NCBI GenBank assembly: GCA_012932865.1
Contig: SAXG01000175.1
Coordinates: 1-16,297, forward strand
Origin: Amylostereum areolatum
Taxonomy: Eukaryota > Basidiomycota > Agaricomycetes > Russulales > Stereaceae
Direction of reading: 5' to 3'
DNA: 16,297 nt
The notes under the pieces are model-generated. The model had not been told where the DNA came from. It did no database searches and was given only the letters and a program-made list of their open reading frames with translations. Below are positions 1 to 9,139 of this stretch, piece after piece. Every line of letters starts with the position of its first letter. The stretch's first letter is position 1. Both the position numbers and the translations under genes were made by a program.

Positions 1-26
1 CCTTGTTGTTATATAGGTTGATAACA

Positions 27-48
27 TCCTACCTTCATTCTGGTAGGA
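27..48. repeat. GC-rich hairpin upstream of nad1
   Basis: A perfect 7-bp inverted repeat, TCCTACC (27-33) and GGTAGGA (42-48), encloses an 8-nt loop. It stands out from the AT-rich surroundings about 85 bp before the nad1 start. Compact GC hairpins of this kind are common in fungal mitochondrial spacers and can act as RNA processing signals or mobile GC clusters; which applies here is unknown. Confidence 0.6.
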
Positions 49-133
49 GGGTAAAAATATATTTAAAAATAAATATAATTCAGAAATTAGTCCCTCTCTT
101 GTTTTACACGAGGCCTGTTCTCCAAAATAAATA

Positions 134-1150
134 ATGATTACAAATAATATAATTTTAAGTCTTTTAAATATATTAATAAATTTAATAGATGTTTTATTAG
201 TAGTACTACCTGTTTTATTATCAGTTGCTTTCATGACTATCATTGAAAGAAAACAATTAGCTGCTCATCAACGAAGAGTAGGTCCTAATACCACTGGTTA
301 TTATGGATTACTTCAACCAATAAGTGATGCTCTGAAATTAATAGTTAAAGAAACTGTAATACCTTCTCAATCAAATAAAATTTTATTTTATTTAGCGCCT
401 GTTTTCACTTTAATATTTAGTTTATTAGGTTGAGCTATAATACCTTTTGGACAAGGTTTAACTCTTTCTGATTTTTCATTAGGTATCTTATATACTTTAG
501 CTTTATCTTCTTTAGGAGTATATGGTGTTTTATTTGCAGGTTGATCTGCAAATTCTAAATATGCTTTTTTAGGATCACTTAGAAGTACTGCTGCTATGAT
601 AAGTTATGAATTAATATTAAGTTCTTCAATATTAATAATAATTTTATTAACTGGATCTTTTAATTTCACTAAAATAATAGAAAGTCAACAAGCTATTTGA
701 TTTATTGTTCCTTTATTACCTGTATTTATTTTCTATTTTATATCTATATTAGCAGAAACATCTCGTACACCTTTTGATTTACAAGAAGCTGAATCTGAAT
801 TAGTTGCTGGTTTTTTCACTGAACACTCAAGTGTACCTTTTGTATTTTTTTTCTTAGCTGAATATAGTTCTATAGTTTTATTTAGTTGTATAACTTCTAT
901 TTTATTCCTTGGTGGATATCACATGCCGGAATTATTTGTGAATGAATCAGTTATTAATTTACAATCAATTATTTTAGGTATTAAAACTTGTATCTTCTGT
1001 TTTATTTTCGTTTGATTTAGAGCTACTTTACCGAGATTAAGATATGATCAATTAATTGAATTATGTTGATTAAATTTATTACCAGTGGCAGTAGCTTTTA
1101 TTATATTAGTACCAAGTATCTTAATAGCTTTTGATATAGCACCTTATTAA
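134..1150 (+). CDS. nad1: NADH dehydrogenase subunit 1 (complex I, mitochondrial)
   Basis: Encodes a 338-residue core membrane subunit of NADH:ubiquinone oxidoreductase, in the inner mitochondrial membrane at the interface with the peripheral arm, where it helps form the quinone-binding channel. Read in code 4: TGA encodes Trp at about five places (first at 431-433) and TGG is not used. The N-terminal helix is followed by ERK (38-40) and RRVGPN (47-52). The family-typical segment ETSRTPFDLQEAESE starts at residue 208, and the protein ends in a hydrophobic helix with the sequence FDIAPY. The length is normal for fungal Nad1. The first ATG gives the standard N-terminus, and there is no intron or frameshift. 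It is the first gene of the window and is followed by a non-coding spacer. Confidence 0.98.
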
Positions 1151-1875
1151 ATTTGTATTTTTTTATTTTAATAAGATATTCTTTTTTCCCCTACATATTT
1201 TTGCCCGGAGGTAGTATTTAACTTTCTATTTTTTTTTATGTAAATAAAAATTAAATTAATCTATTTTTGCCGCCGCCCAATTAATTAATTGCCATAAATG
1301 CCGCCTAAATAAAAATAAAAACAGTTAAAGCTAATATTTATTCATCTCTCAAATAAATAGTAATTAAAAATGTTTAAAGATAAATTTATAATACAAATAA
1401 TTAGTATCCTTTAGATCATAGAGCTTATAATTTTAAAAATTATTTTTTATTATACTACTTTATTAATGCTTTGGATAGCTTTGTAATAACTAATTAATAA
1501 TTATAAAATATTTAAAATAGGTAACATTTACAGTAAAGCTGTTAAATTATTTTTAGTTGCTATTACTATTTATTAAAGTAATTATAAACTTTAAGATAAT
1601 AAAAAAAATACAAATTTATTTAATAAGATAAAATATATCATAGAGATCTTGCAAAAAATAAAATTTATAATTCCTATGGCTTTAGGGTATAAAAATATAA
1701 CATATAATATTTTTATTTAAAAGAAACCTTAAAAAATTTATATAACAAAAATGACAAATATTATTTATCCTTATCTTTAAATACTTAATATAAAGGAGTT
1801 ATATAATATTTTTATTTTACTAAATTTTAAATTAATAAATTCCTTGTTTTAATTGAAGCTAGCACTTTAAAAATA
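1151..1875. other. AT-rich spacer nad1-trnI
   Basis: No open frame or RNA gene can be supported in this stretch. It contains scattered GC-rich words (for example GCCCGGAGGTAG near 1203 and GCCGCCGCCC near 1268) in otherwise A/T-dominated sequence, typical of fungal mitochondrial intergenic DNA. Confidence 0.6.
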
Positions 1876-1947
1876 GAGCCTATAATTTAATGGTAGTAAT
1901 GATTTCTTGATGAGAAATTTGTAGAAGTTCAAATCTTCTTGGGCTTA
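1876..1947 (+). tRNA. trnI: tRNA-Ile (GAU)
   Basis: A complete cloverleaf can be drawn. The acceptor 1876-1882/1940-1946 has 7 pairs including two G-U. The D arm has a short ATT/AAT stem. The anticodon stem ATTTC/GAAAT (1902-1906/1914-1918) is perfect, with loop TTGATGA giving anticodon GAT. The T stem AGAAG/CTTCT encloses TTCAAAT, and the discriminator is A1947. It reads AUU/AUC. It lies alone between nad1 and cob, apart from the main tRNA cluster. Confidence 0.92.
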
Positions 1948-2653
1948 TTATAATTTAATTTAAGGTTTCCAGCTTTAAATACAACAAAATAATATTAATA
2001 TTTCTTAGCATAACAATAAATTAATAGAATATTTGTATTTTTTTATTAGTAATGCTGCTTCCTAATTCTTAATTCCTTAATAAGAGAAAAGGTTGTATCT
2101 TATAATTTCTTTGTTAGAGTGTTATTTACCTAAGGTAAATTAATAATAAAATAGTTCTTAAATAATAAATAATTTAAGATCTCTTAAAAACATAACAGCG
2201 GATTTAATTAATTTTAATTAAAATTTTAACATAATTTTACTAACCTAAAAGCTTTTAAAACAAATTATGTTAATAGCGTGGTTGTAGTTTAAAATTTTTT
2301 ATAAAGGTACACATTGTTTATTCTTTTTTTTTTCGGAATTAAAATTTAATATTATAAAAATATAAAATTCTGACTGTCAATATGGCAAATAATTCAATAT
2401 TTCTGTCCCGCTCCTTACCTTTAGGGTGGAGGGCGATAAAATTATTTAAATAAAAAAATACAATCTTTTTAAAAGATGCGTTATTATTAAAAAACAAAAA
2501 TTAATAAAAAAACTATTTAATTATATACCGTTATCTACTTTAAGGAATAGTAGGATTGGTATTGTAAAAACAAATTAAAATAAGGTATAAAATAAATTTT
2601 TAATTATAAATAATAACACAATAGGCCTGCGGCTAACGCTGGCATAACACACA
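1948..2653. other. AT-rich spacer trnI-cob
   Basis: No gene is supported. The spacer holds one reverse-oriented copy of a dispersed GC cluster (2408-2429) and a short GC-rich patch (about 2624-2645, GGCCTGCGGCTAACGCTGG) just before cob. The rest is A/T-rich. Confidence 0.6.
2408..2429 (-). repeat. Dispersed GC cluster, copy 1 (reverse orientation)
   Basis: On the minus strand this reads CCACCCTAAAGGTAA followed by GGAGCGG, matching the plus-strand copies at 3838 and 3929 over 22 nt with one or two differences. It is flanked by CTCC and GGAG, so the RNA could fold. It is probably a mobile or recombining GC cluster; this is inference from copy number and orientation. Confidence 0.75.
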
Positions 2654-3814
2654 ATGAGATTATTAAAAACTAATGTTTTACTTAGATTAGTGAATTCTTA
2701 TATAGTAGATTCTCCACAACCTGCGAATATTTCATATTTATGAAATTTTGGTTCTTTATTAGGTACATGTTTAGTATTACAAATATTAACAGGAGTATTT
2801 TTAGCAATGCATTATCAACCTCATGTTGATTTTGCTTTTAACAGTGTAGAACATATCATGAGAGATGTTAATACTGGTTGAGCCGTAAGATATACTCATG
2901 CTAATGTAGCTTCATTTTTCTTTATTTTTGTATATGCTCATATTGCTAGAGGTTTATATTATAGTTCATATAAATCACCTAGAGTATTAGTATGAGCAAT
3001 AGGAGTAATTATTTTAATATTAATGATGGCTATAGCCTTTTTAGGTTATGTATTACCTTATGGACAAATGTCATTATGAGGTGCTACAGTAATTACTAAT
3101 TTATTATCAGCTGTTCCATTTTTTGGTCAAGATTTAGTTGAATTAATTTGAGGTGGTTTCTCAGTAAGCAATGCTACACTTAATAGATTTTTCTCTCTTC
3201 ATTATTTATTACCATTTCTGTTAGCTGCTTTAGTTATAGCTCATTTAATGGCTCTACATAATCCTGGATCTAATAATCCAAATGGTTTATCATCTAATGG
3301 TGATAGATATCCAATGCACCCTTACTTTACATTTAAAGATCTGGTAACAATATTTTTATTTTTCCTTGCTTTATCTGTAATAGTATTTTTTTATCCTAAT
3401 TTATTAGGTCATAGTGATAATTATATTCCTGCTAATCCTATGAGTACTCCTCCTTCAATTGTACCTGAATGATATCTTTTACCTTTCTATGCTATTCTTA
3501 GATCTATTCCTAATAAACTTTTAGGAGTATTAGCTATGTTTGGTTCTTTATTAATATTATTAATATTACCTATCACTGATTTAGCTAGAATTAGAGGTTC
3601 ACAATTTAGACCATTTATGAAATTTGCTTTTTGGTTCCTTGTTGTAGATTTTATTATTTTAATGTGAATTGGTTCTCAACACCCTGATCAACCATATTTA
3701 CTTATTGGACAAATAGCTACTGCTTTCTATTTTTCTTGATTTTTAATAATAGTACCTGTAATAGGTATAATTGAAAACACTCTTATGGATTTAGCTACAA
3801 CTGAATCTAAATAA
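2654..3814 (+). CDS. cob: Apocytochrome b (complex III, mitochondrial)
   Basis: Encodes the 386-residue catalytic core of the cytochrome bc1 complex, an eight-helix inner-membrane protein that binds two b hemes and carries the Qo and Qi quinone sites. Heme-ligand histidines are visible at H82, H96, H183 and H197, and the Qo motif PEWY lies at residues 271-274. TGA supplies Trp at eight sites, including W142 and the W of PEWY; TGG is used once. Length and numbering match fungal cytochrome b without gaps. The gene has no intron, although cob is often intron-rich in fungi. At the positions altered in Qo-inhibitor resistance the residues are F129, G137 and G143, which are the wild-type (sensitive) residues. 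The ATG at 2654 gives the standard start. Confidence 0.98.
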
Positions 3815-3837
3815 TGTTTTTATTAATTTGTGTACCA

Positions 3838-3859
3838 CCACCCTAAAGGTAAGGATCGG
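3838..3859 (+). repeat. Dispersed GC cluster, copy 2
   Basis: The core CCACCCTAAAGGTAAGGATCGG-type sequence sits inside a flanking inverted repeat TGTACC (3831-3836)/GGTACA (3858-3863), making a foldable unit 17 nt after the cob stop codon. It matches copy 3 at 21 of 22 positions. It may serve as a cob 3' processing hairpin, or be a mobile cluster. Confidence 0.8.
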
Positions 3860-3928
3860 TACATAATTAATTAATTTTTATGTTTTTACAATTTCCCCTT
3901 TAAATACTTAAAATCTGTTGTGTCCCTT

Positions 3929-3950
3929 CCACCCTAAAGGTAATGATCGG
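3929..3950 (+). repeat. Dispersed GC cluster, copy 3
   Basis: Nearly identical to the copy about 90 bp upstream (one substitution, G to T) but with different flanks (TGTCCC/GGAACA, an imperfect inverted repeat). This shows that the core is the repeated unit and not a larger tandem duplication. Confidence 0.8.
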
Positions 3951-4389
3951 AACAAAATATAAATTAATAACAATATTATTATTAATTACTAATGTACAAA
4001 TATAAATTTTATATTACATTACAAAAAATATCAAATTTATATTACATATTAATATAATTTAAAGTAGAAGGTTTTAAAACATATTTATACTTTTTACTCT
4101 CTTTAAATAATGAGAAGACAAAAAATAAATTTATTTAATTAAAATATCCCGCTACTGCGTTAGCACCCTCAACTTAGGGTTAAGACAAAAAATTCTTTAG
4201 TTAGAGTTTTTCCATTATTAAAATCTCTGTTATTCTTTGAATACTTTAGTTTTAAAAAAGTAAAGTAATAACTAATAAAAATATATTAGTTAAATTAATT
4301 ATATTAAAAAAATAAATGATTAAAAAAAAAATACATAATTGCGCTAGTTTAATAGTTATTAAATTTTTAAATATTATGTTGCTTTTTAA

Positions 4390-4593
4390 CTAGGCGAAAT
4401 TAAGACTAGAGATATCTTATTAATTACAGTAGCTATCTTTATTATAAATTATATGTTAGTATCTATCTTTAAAGAGAATTTACTACCTTATATGACTATT
4501 TAGCAAAATTTTTTACAATTACAAACAGAAGTTAATTCTAGTTTAAGACAAATGTCTAACAGAAGTTAAGCTGCAAATCTTTTATAACACTTA
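4390..4593 (+). pseudogene. Decayed membrane-ORF fragment (possible N-terminal part of the orf319 family)
   Basis: One reading frame gives a protein-like stretch: a hydrophobic segment (LLITVAIFIINYML) and a charged turn, followed by a heptad-like stretch (QNFLQLQTEVNSSLRQ). It is broken by TAG at 4501-4503 and TAA at 4567-4569 and has no start. The order, a transmembrane helix followed by a coiled-coil start, resembles residues 60-110 of the ORF at 10237-11196. The chimeric gene downstream (4933-5555) carries the matching C-terminal part. This kinship is inference from layout and weak similarity seen by eye; the stretch could also be chance AT-rich sequence. Confidence 0.35.
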
Positions 4594-4603
4594 TTCGTGT
4601 TAT
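4584..4603. repeat. Perfect 7-bp hairpin
   Basis: ATAACAC (4584-4590) pairs with GTGTTAT (4597-4603) around a 6-nt loop. It lies at the end of the decayed open frame and may be a processing or termination hairpin; its role is unknown. Confidence 0.45.
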
Positions 4604-4916
4604 TTATTTTAATATTAGTAATAATTTATTTTGGTTTATAATCTAATCAATTAATTTTTAATTATGTACCGATCCTGTAGGAAAGGCGACTAATTTTATC
4701 TTATTTTACTCATTTCCCCTGTATATTTACACTACCATTATTTTTATATAAAATAATATGTTGTTGTTAACTACGAATACCTCTGTGTTAGTATAATTTT
4801 ATTTTACCTTGTATTCTAATAATATTAAAAATAGAGGATTTGTAATTTTAAGTTACCGTTTTTTTAATAAATTTAATTTTATATTAATAATTAAAAATAA
4901 CTGTAATAAAAGTAAC
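4604..4916. other. AT-rich spacer before the chimeric nad2 copy
   Basis: No gene is seen. It contains GTACCGATCC (4666-4675), the reverse complement of the end of GC cluster copy 2 together with part of its AT flank, so it is a partial inverted fragment of that element. Confidence 0.5.
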
Positions 4917-5145
4917 AACAAAATTTAAAGCAATGATTCTTACAAGTATTTTAATTCTTATAGTGGCTATAGCCCTTCTCTCAATCAATAGTAATTTATC
5001 ATTTTTTCTAAGAATAACTTTAATTATGTTTATTTATGCCGGAGCAATATTAATTTATGCTTTATATATTCAGTCAATTGGATTAGGTATAGGTGTATAT
5101 AATGGTTTATTCCAAATAACCTTAATATCACAATTATTTGATATG
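4917..5145 (+). repeat. nad2 5'-end duplication, copy A
   Basis: Starts with the leader AACAAAATTTAAAGCA, identical to that of intact nad2 (5604-5619), and continues through about 71 codons of Nad2 N-terminus to LFD. It shares with copy C at 9784, but not with intact nad2, a 6-nt shorter segment near codons 23-31 (SFFLRITLI) and LIYALYIQ in place of FNALYIQ. It therefore groups with copy C. Confidence 0.9.
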
Positions 5146-5555
5146 TATACAGAATATTTCTCTTTTTGAGAAGATATTAAAAATAAAATACCAAATTTAT
5201 TTAATGGTACTATAAATATGTTAGAACCTTTACAAAATATATTTAACATACAAAAGAGTACAATTTTCAATATACCTTTTTTGACTTTGAAAAATTAGAT
5301 GTAATAGGTCAATTATCTGTATCCTTATTATTTTTAAGTTATAGTGGTTTATCCGCATTAACTACAATAATATTTATCTTATATGGTGATTATCTTTTAA
5401 ACAAATATAAAATAGAGGACAAATATCCCTTTTTAGCTAAAATTATTAAAAATAGACACAAATTATCACGATTTACTCTTTTTTTAAAATTTATTATTAT
5501 AGCTACAGTTTTTTTAGTCCAAATAATTTTCAGTATATATATATTAACTTTTTAA
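4933..5555 (+). pseudogene. Chimeric ORF: nad2 N-terminus fused to a membrane-ORF C-terminus, frame-interrupted
   Basis: Under code 4 the frame opens with the Nad2 N-terminus (about 71 residues), leaves Nad2 homology after LFDM, and continues as a different polar-to-hydrophobic protein to TAG at 5296-5298. In the -1 frame, from 5280 to TAA at 5553-5555, the continuation is clear: two hydrophobic helices around a DYLLNKYKIEDKYPFLAKII segment. This matches the C-terminus of the 319-codon ORF at 10237 (EYLIDRF...KYPKLANFL, then a final helix). The frame switch falls on a run of six T (5277-5282). The cause may be an indel, a sequencing error, or a -1 slip at T TTT TTG. It is not a functional Nad2; function unknown. 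It ends 64 bp before intact nad2. Confidence 0.7.
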
Positions 5556-5619
5556 TATTTATTATTGTTAAATTTATCCCCTATTTGCATATAAAGTTTG
5601 TTTAACAAAATTTAAAGCA

Positions 5620-7293
5620 ATGATTCTTACAAGTATTTTAATTCTTATAGTGGCTATAGCCCTACCCTCAATCAATAGTAATATCTCATCTTTATTATAT
5701 ATAAGAATAAGTTCAATTATATTTATTTATGCCGGAGCATTATCGTTTAATGCTTTATATATTCAGTCAATTGGATCAGGTATAGGTGTATATAATGGTT
5801 TATTCCAAGTAACCTTAATATCACAATTATTTGATATATTTATAGTGTTAATAGGTTCACTTATTTTAGTATCTTGACCTTTAATGAACAATAATACATC
5901 GAACCTTGTAGAAAGTGATTCTACAATTACCTTAGATAATGTAATAACAATAAACAATTATCCTAGAGAATATTCTTTAATAGTATTAATGTCCACTTTA
6001 GGTGCAAGTATCTTAATCTCTTCCTCAGATTTAATCTCTTTATATTTAAGTATAGAATTACAATCTTTTGGAGTATATATTTTATCTTCTTTATATAGAA
6101 ATTCTGAAACAGCGATATCAGCTGGTTTAAAATATTTTTTATTAGGAGGATTTTCATCTTGTTTAATCTTATTAGGAGCCGGATTAATCTATACCTTTAC
6201 AGGTTTAACAAATTTTGAATCTATCTATAGTTTAGTTTCAGTATCTGATAATAATACAATATTACAAGGTTTAACTTTAGGTTTAATAATAATATTTATA
6301 GGATTTTTATTTAAAATATCAGCCGCACCATTACATAATTGAGCCCCTGATGTTTATTCCGATAGTCCCAGTATAGTAACAATATGATTAACAATAATGC
6401 CAAAAATATCAATACTAATATTATTATTAGAAATACAAACAGAAATAGGTTTAATAGAAAATATTTTTACCTTAAATAGTAATAATTGGGAAACAGTAAC
6501 TCTGTTAACAGAAAATAAAGAAAATGTAATATCTTTATTAAAAAATTTATTATTAATAAGTTCTTTATTATCTTTAATAATTGGAACAATAGTAGGATTA
6601 GCACAATCAAAAATAAAAAGATTATTAGCATATAGTACCATATCTCATATTGGATTTATTTTATTAGCATTAGCTATAAATACAGAACAATCTGTAGAAT
6701 CTTTATTATTTTATATAATACAATATTCAATAACAAATTTAAATACTTTTTTAATTATAATAGCCTTAGGTTTAATTATACATAAATCATTTAAAAAAGA
6801 TGAAAATTTTAAAATAGAACAAGCTAAAGGTTCTGAAAATGATATAAATTATATAACTGAATTAAAAGGTCAATTTTATTCTAATCCTTTATTAAGTATA
6901 AGTTTAACTATTTGTTTATTTTCTATGGCTGGTGTACCACCTTTAATTGGTTTTTTTTCAAAACAATTTGTATTATATTCTGCTCTTCAAAGTGGTTATT
7001 ATTTTATAAGTATTGTAGCAATTATAGTAAGTGTTATAAGTGCTTCATTCTATTTAAATATTATTAAAGTTTTAAATACTTCTGATTCTACATCACAAGA
7101 TAACAAATTAACTTTACAAAATACTAACACTGTGTCCCTAGATGGAATAACAGAAAATGAAGAATTAAATATAACTAATTACCATAGTTTTTTAATATCA
7201 ACTTTAACTATCTCTATATTAATTTTTATTCTTAAACCTTATATTATTTTAAACAGTACAACATTACTATCTTTATCTTTATATAATTTTTAA
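5620..7293 (+). CDS. nad2: NADH dehydrogenase subunit 2 (complex I, mitochondrial)
   Basis: Encodes a 557-residue antiporter-like proton-pumping subunit in the membrane arm of complex I. TGA encodes Trp at 5875-5877, 6340-6342 and 6385-6387; TGG is used once. Family hallmarks are the conserved lysine helix with [16 protein letters not shown] (residues 231-246) and [11 protein letters not shown] (438-448). Length is in the fungal range, with a hydrophilic insert near residues 465-500. The ATG at 5620 is preceded by a leader, AAATTTAAAGCA, that also precedes both partial copies. The gene is intact with no intron. It is followed by nad3 after 9 nt, the usual fungal nad2-nad3 pair, probably co-transcribed. 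Confidence 0.98.
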
Positions 7294-7302
7294 TTTTTAA
7301 TT

Positions 7303-7659
7303 ATGAATAATTTAATAATGTTATTTATTATAGTACCTGTTTTAGCTTTTGTTTTATTATTATTAAATGTTTTATTAGCTGTACATAGACCAGATGAATC
7401 TAAAGTTTCTGCTTATGAATGTGGTTTTACAGCTATTTTCGGACAAACAAGATCTAATTTTCAAATACATTTTTATTTAGTAGCTATGTTATTTTTAATT
7501 TTCGATCTTGAAATTCTACTTTTATTCCCTATAGCTGTTTCTTTATTTCAAGTTTCTACTTTTGGTTTCTCAGTTGCTTTAATTTTCTTTCTTATTCTAA
7601 CTATAGGATTTATTCTAGAAATTGGATCTGGAGCTATTAATATAAGTTCATCTAATTAA
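7303..7659 (+). CDS. nad3: NADH dehydrogenase subunit 3 (complex I, mitochondrial)
   Basis: Encodes a 118-residue, three-helix subunit of the complex I membrane arm next to Nad1. The conserved loop HRPDESKVSAYECGF (28-42) contains the cysteine that reports the active/deactive state of the enzyme (C40), and FDLEI lies at 67-71 with the conserved acidic residues. No Trp codons are present. It starts 9 nt after nad2; in many fungi the two genes abut or overlap, so a short spacer is a small deviation. It is intact and of normal length. Confidence 0.97.
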   Translation: MNNLIMLFIIVPVLAFVLLLLNVLLAVHRPDESKVSAYECGFTAIFGQTRSNFQIHFYLVAMLFLIFDLEILLLFPIAVSLFQVSTFGFSVALIFFLILTIGFILEIGSGAINISSSN

Positions 7660-8046
7660 CATACAAATAATTAATAAAAATAAATAAATAAATTTATATA
7701 ATATTTTCCCCTATTTTTATTTTTAAGTGTAATCGACCTTATTATTATTTATTTAATACAGTATAAATTTATAGACTTTATACTACTTATTTATTAAATT
7801 ATTGAGTTCTCTTTAATAGATATAGATTGAACAATAAAGTAACATCTTATTACTAAAAATATTTAAGTAATGGTAACTCTACAAATGTTCTATTATTAAT
7901 TTATTTATAATATTTCTGCTTTTTAATTGTTTCTATTTAAAATAATTCTATTTTTATTATCTAATTGCAGATCTTGCAATTTTTAAATAAAATTTATAAA
8001 TATAAAAGAGATTAAATAATTATTTAAAATAAAAAATTATATATAA
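7660..8046. other. AT-rich spacer nad3-trnA
   Basis: No gene is supported. A perfect 7-bp hairpin AATTGCA (7963-7969)/TGCAATT (7975-7981) with a 5-nt loop lies about 65 bp before trnA. Nothing else stands out from the A/T background. Confidence 0.6.
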
Positions 8047-8119
8047 GGGGGAATCTGATAATTGGTTAATCGGTTATATTTGCAATATAATAATGATAGT
8101 TCGAGTCTATCTTTCTCCA
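8047..8119 (+). tRNA. trnA: tRNA-Ala (UGC)
   Basis: The acceptor GGGGGAA/TTTCTCC pairs fully with two G-U. D stem TGAT/ATCG. The anticodon stem TTATA/TATAA (8074-8078/8086-8090) is perfect with loop TTTGCAA, anticodon TGC. The T stem GATAG/CTATC (8095-8099/8107-8111) is perfect. It is the first of six closely spaced plus-strand tRNAs. Confidence 0.95.
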
Positions 8120-8237
8120 AAAATAAAAAGATTTAAAACATATTTTATATATCTTCCTAAAGTAGAAAATTTGTTCTTATAAATAAAACTAAAAATCTGG
8201 AAGAAGGGTAGGATACAAATAATTAAAATAATAAATA

Positions 8238-8309
8238 GCCTCGGTAGCTTAGTGGTCAAAGCGCAATCTTGAAGACATTGAGATGTGAGTTCAATTCTCT
8301 CTCGGGGCA
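8238..8309 (+). tRNA. trnF: tRNA-Phe (GAA)
   Basis: The acceptor GCCTCGG/TCGGGGC (8238-8244/8302-8308) pairs with G-U tolerance. The D stem GCTT/AAGC is perfect. The anticodon arm CAATC TTGAAGA CATTG gives anticodon GAA, with a C-C mismatch closing the loop. The T stem has one U-U mismatch around TTCAATT. The mismatches are noted; the overall fold is convincing. Confidence 0.9.
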
Positions 8310-8463
8310 TAATAAAACCTTTTACTTACTCTGAATTAGCTATAAGCCAACCTTAACAAATATGTTCCTTACTACTAATGAAAAACAAAAATAATTAATT
8401 ATGTAGGGACACAAATTTAAATCTAATTCCTTAAAACTGCTTTATTTAAAAATAAAATCTATA

Positions 8464-8535
8464 GCCGAAATAGTTTAATTGGTAAAACGACTTCCTTGTA
8501 AGATTTAGCTATTGGTTCAAGTCCATTTTTCGGCA
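8464..8535 (+). tRNA. trnT: tRNA-Thr (UGU)
   Basis: The acceptor GCCGAAA/TTTCGGC is a perfect 7-bp stem, the D stem GTTT/AAAC is perfect, and the T loop is TTCAAGT. The anticodon loop CTTGTAA gives TGT (Thr, ACN). The anticodon stem ACTTC/GATTT has two central mismatches (C-U and U-U) and the T stem has one U-U, which is unusually weak. It is most likely a working tRNA, but decay or editing cannot be excluded. Confidence 0.85.
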
Positions 8536-8723
8536 AAAAAAATAAAAAAGTGTAATTATAGTTTTTCTTTTTATAAATAACATAAAAATAAGCAGAGGCT
8601 TAATTATTGACATATTTAAATAGTTATTATTTTTTCTCATTTATTTTAAATTTATAAATAATAAAGTAACTGTAAGGTTGACTATATAATTAAAATTTAG
8701 CGGTAAATATTTTATTCTTTTTA

Positions 8724-8797
8724 TGAGTTGTAGTTTAATTTGGAAGAACACCATTTTTTGGTAATGGCTTATATCAGTTCGAGTCTGGTCGACTCAG
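8724..8797 (+). tRNA. trnQ: tRNA-Gln (UUG)
   Basis: The acceptor TGAGTTG/CGACTCA pairs throughout (one G-U). D stem GTTT/GAAC. The anticodon stem CCATT/AATGG is perfect with loop TTTTGGT, anticodon TTG (CAA/CAG). The T stem ATCAG/CTGGT pairs with one G-U. The discriminator is G. Confidence 0.94.
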
Positions 8798-8943
8798 TAT
8801 TATAGAAATAAAAAATATTTTTTTCTTGTTTCTAATATTTTTATTTTTTTAACAATAATTTTATTTAGTAATAAATAGCTTAAATAAATATAATTTGTTA
8901 GGTCTTTTTTTTTATTGTGTATATTTTTTATTATTTAAAAGAA

Positions 8944-9015
8944 GTTAGCAGAACTCGAGTGGTTGAGTGTCTCCCTTTTAAGGAGAAAGTTCTGGTTCAA
9001 GTCCAGGTGCTTTCA
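8944..9015 (+). tRNA. trnK: tRNA-Lys (UUU)
   Basis: The D stem ACTC/GAGT, anticodon stem TCTCC/GGAGA and T stem TCTGG/CCAGG all pair well. The loop CTTTTAA gives anticodon TTT. The acceptor GTTAGCA/TGCTTTC has U-U mismatches at positions 2 and 3, while the other five pairs are sound. Confidence 0.92.
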
Positions 9016-9056
9016 ATTAATTTTTTTATTTTTATTATTATTTTAAAAATAATACC

Positions 9057-9139
9057 GGGCAGGTGATCCGATTGGTAATGGTGGCTCTCTGTAAAAGAGT
9101 TGGTTAGCGCCGTAAAAGGTTCGATTCCTTTACTGCTCA
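9057..9139 (+). tRNA. trnY: tRNA-Tyr (GUA), long variable arm
   Basis: The acceptor GGGCAGG/ACTGCTC pairs except the innermost position. The anticodon stem GCTCT/AGAGT (one G-U) encloses CTGTAAA, anticodon GTA. A long variable arm (about 9101-9114, TGGTTAGCGCCGTA) marks a class II tRNA, as usual for fungal mitochondrial tRNA-Tyr. The T stem AAAGG/CCTTT is perfect. It is the last of the cluster. Confidence 0.94.

Larger units (their letters stand above)
3815..4389. other. AT-rich spacer after cob with GC clusters
   Basis: Non-coding as far as can be seen. It carries two direct copies of the GC cluster (3838-3859 and 3929-3950) and another GC-rich patch near 4148-4180 (CCGCTACTGCGTTAGCACCC). 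No tRNA cloverleaf or open frame is convincing. Confidence 0.6.

Noticed and set aside
4340..4396. Possible tRNA (GCGCTAGT ... ACTAGGCG pairing)
   Set aside because: The ends pair with a bulge, but no D, anticodon or T arm can be drawn between them.
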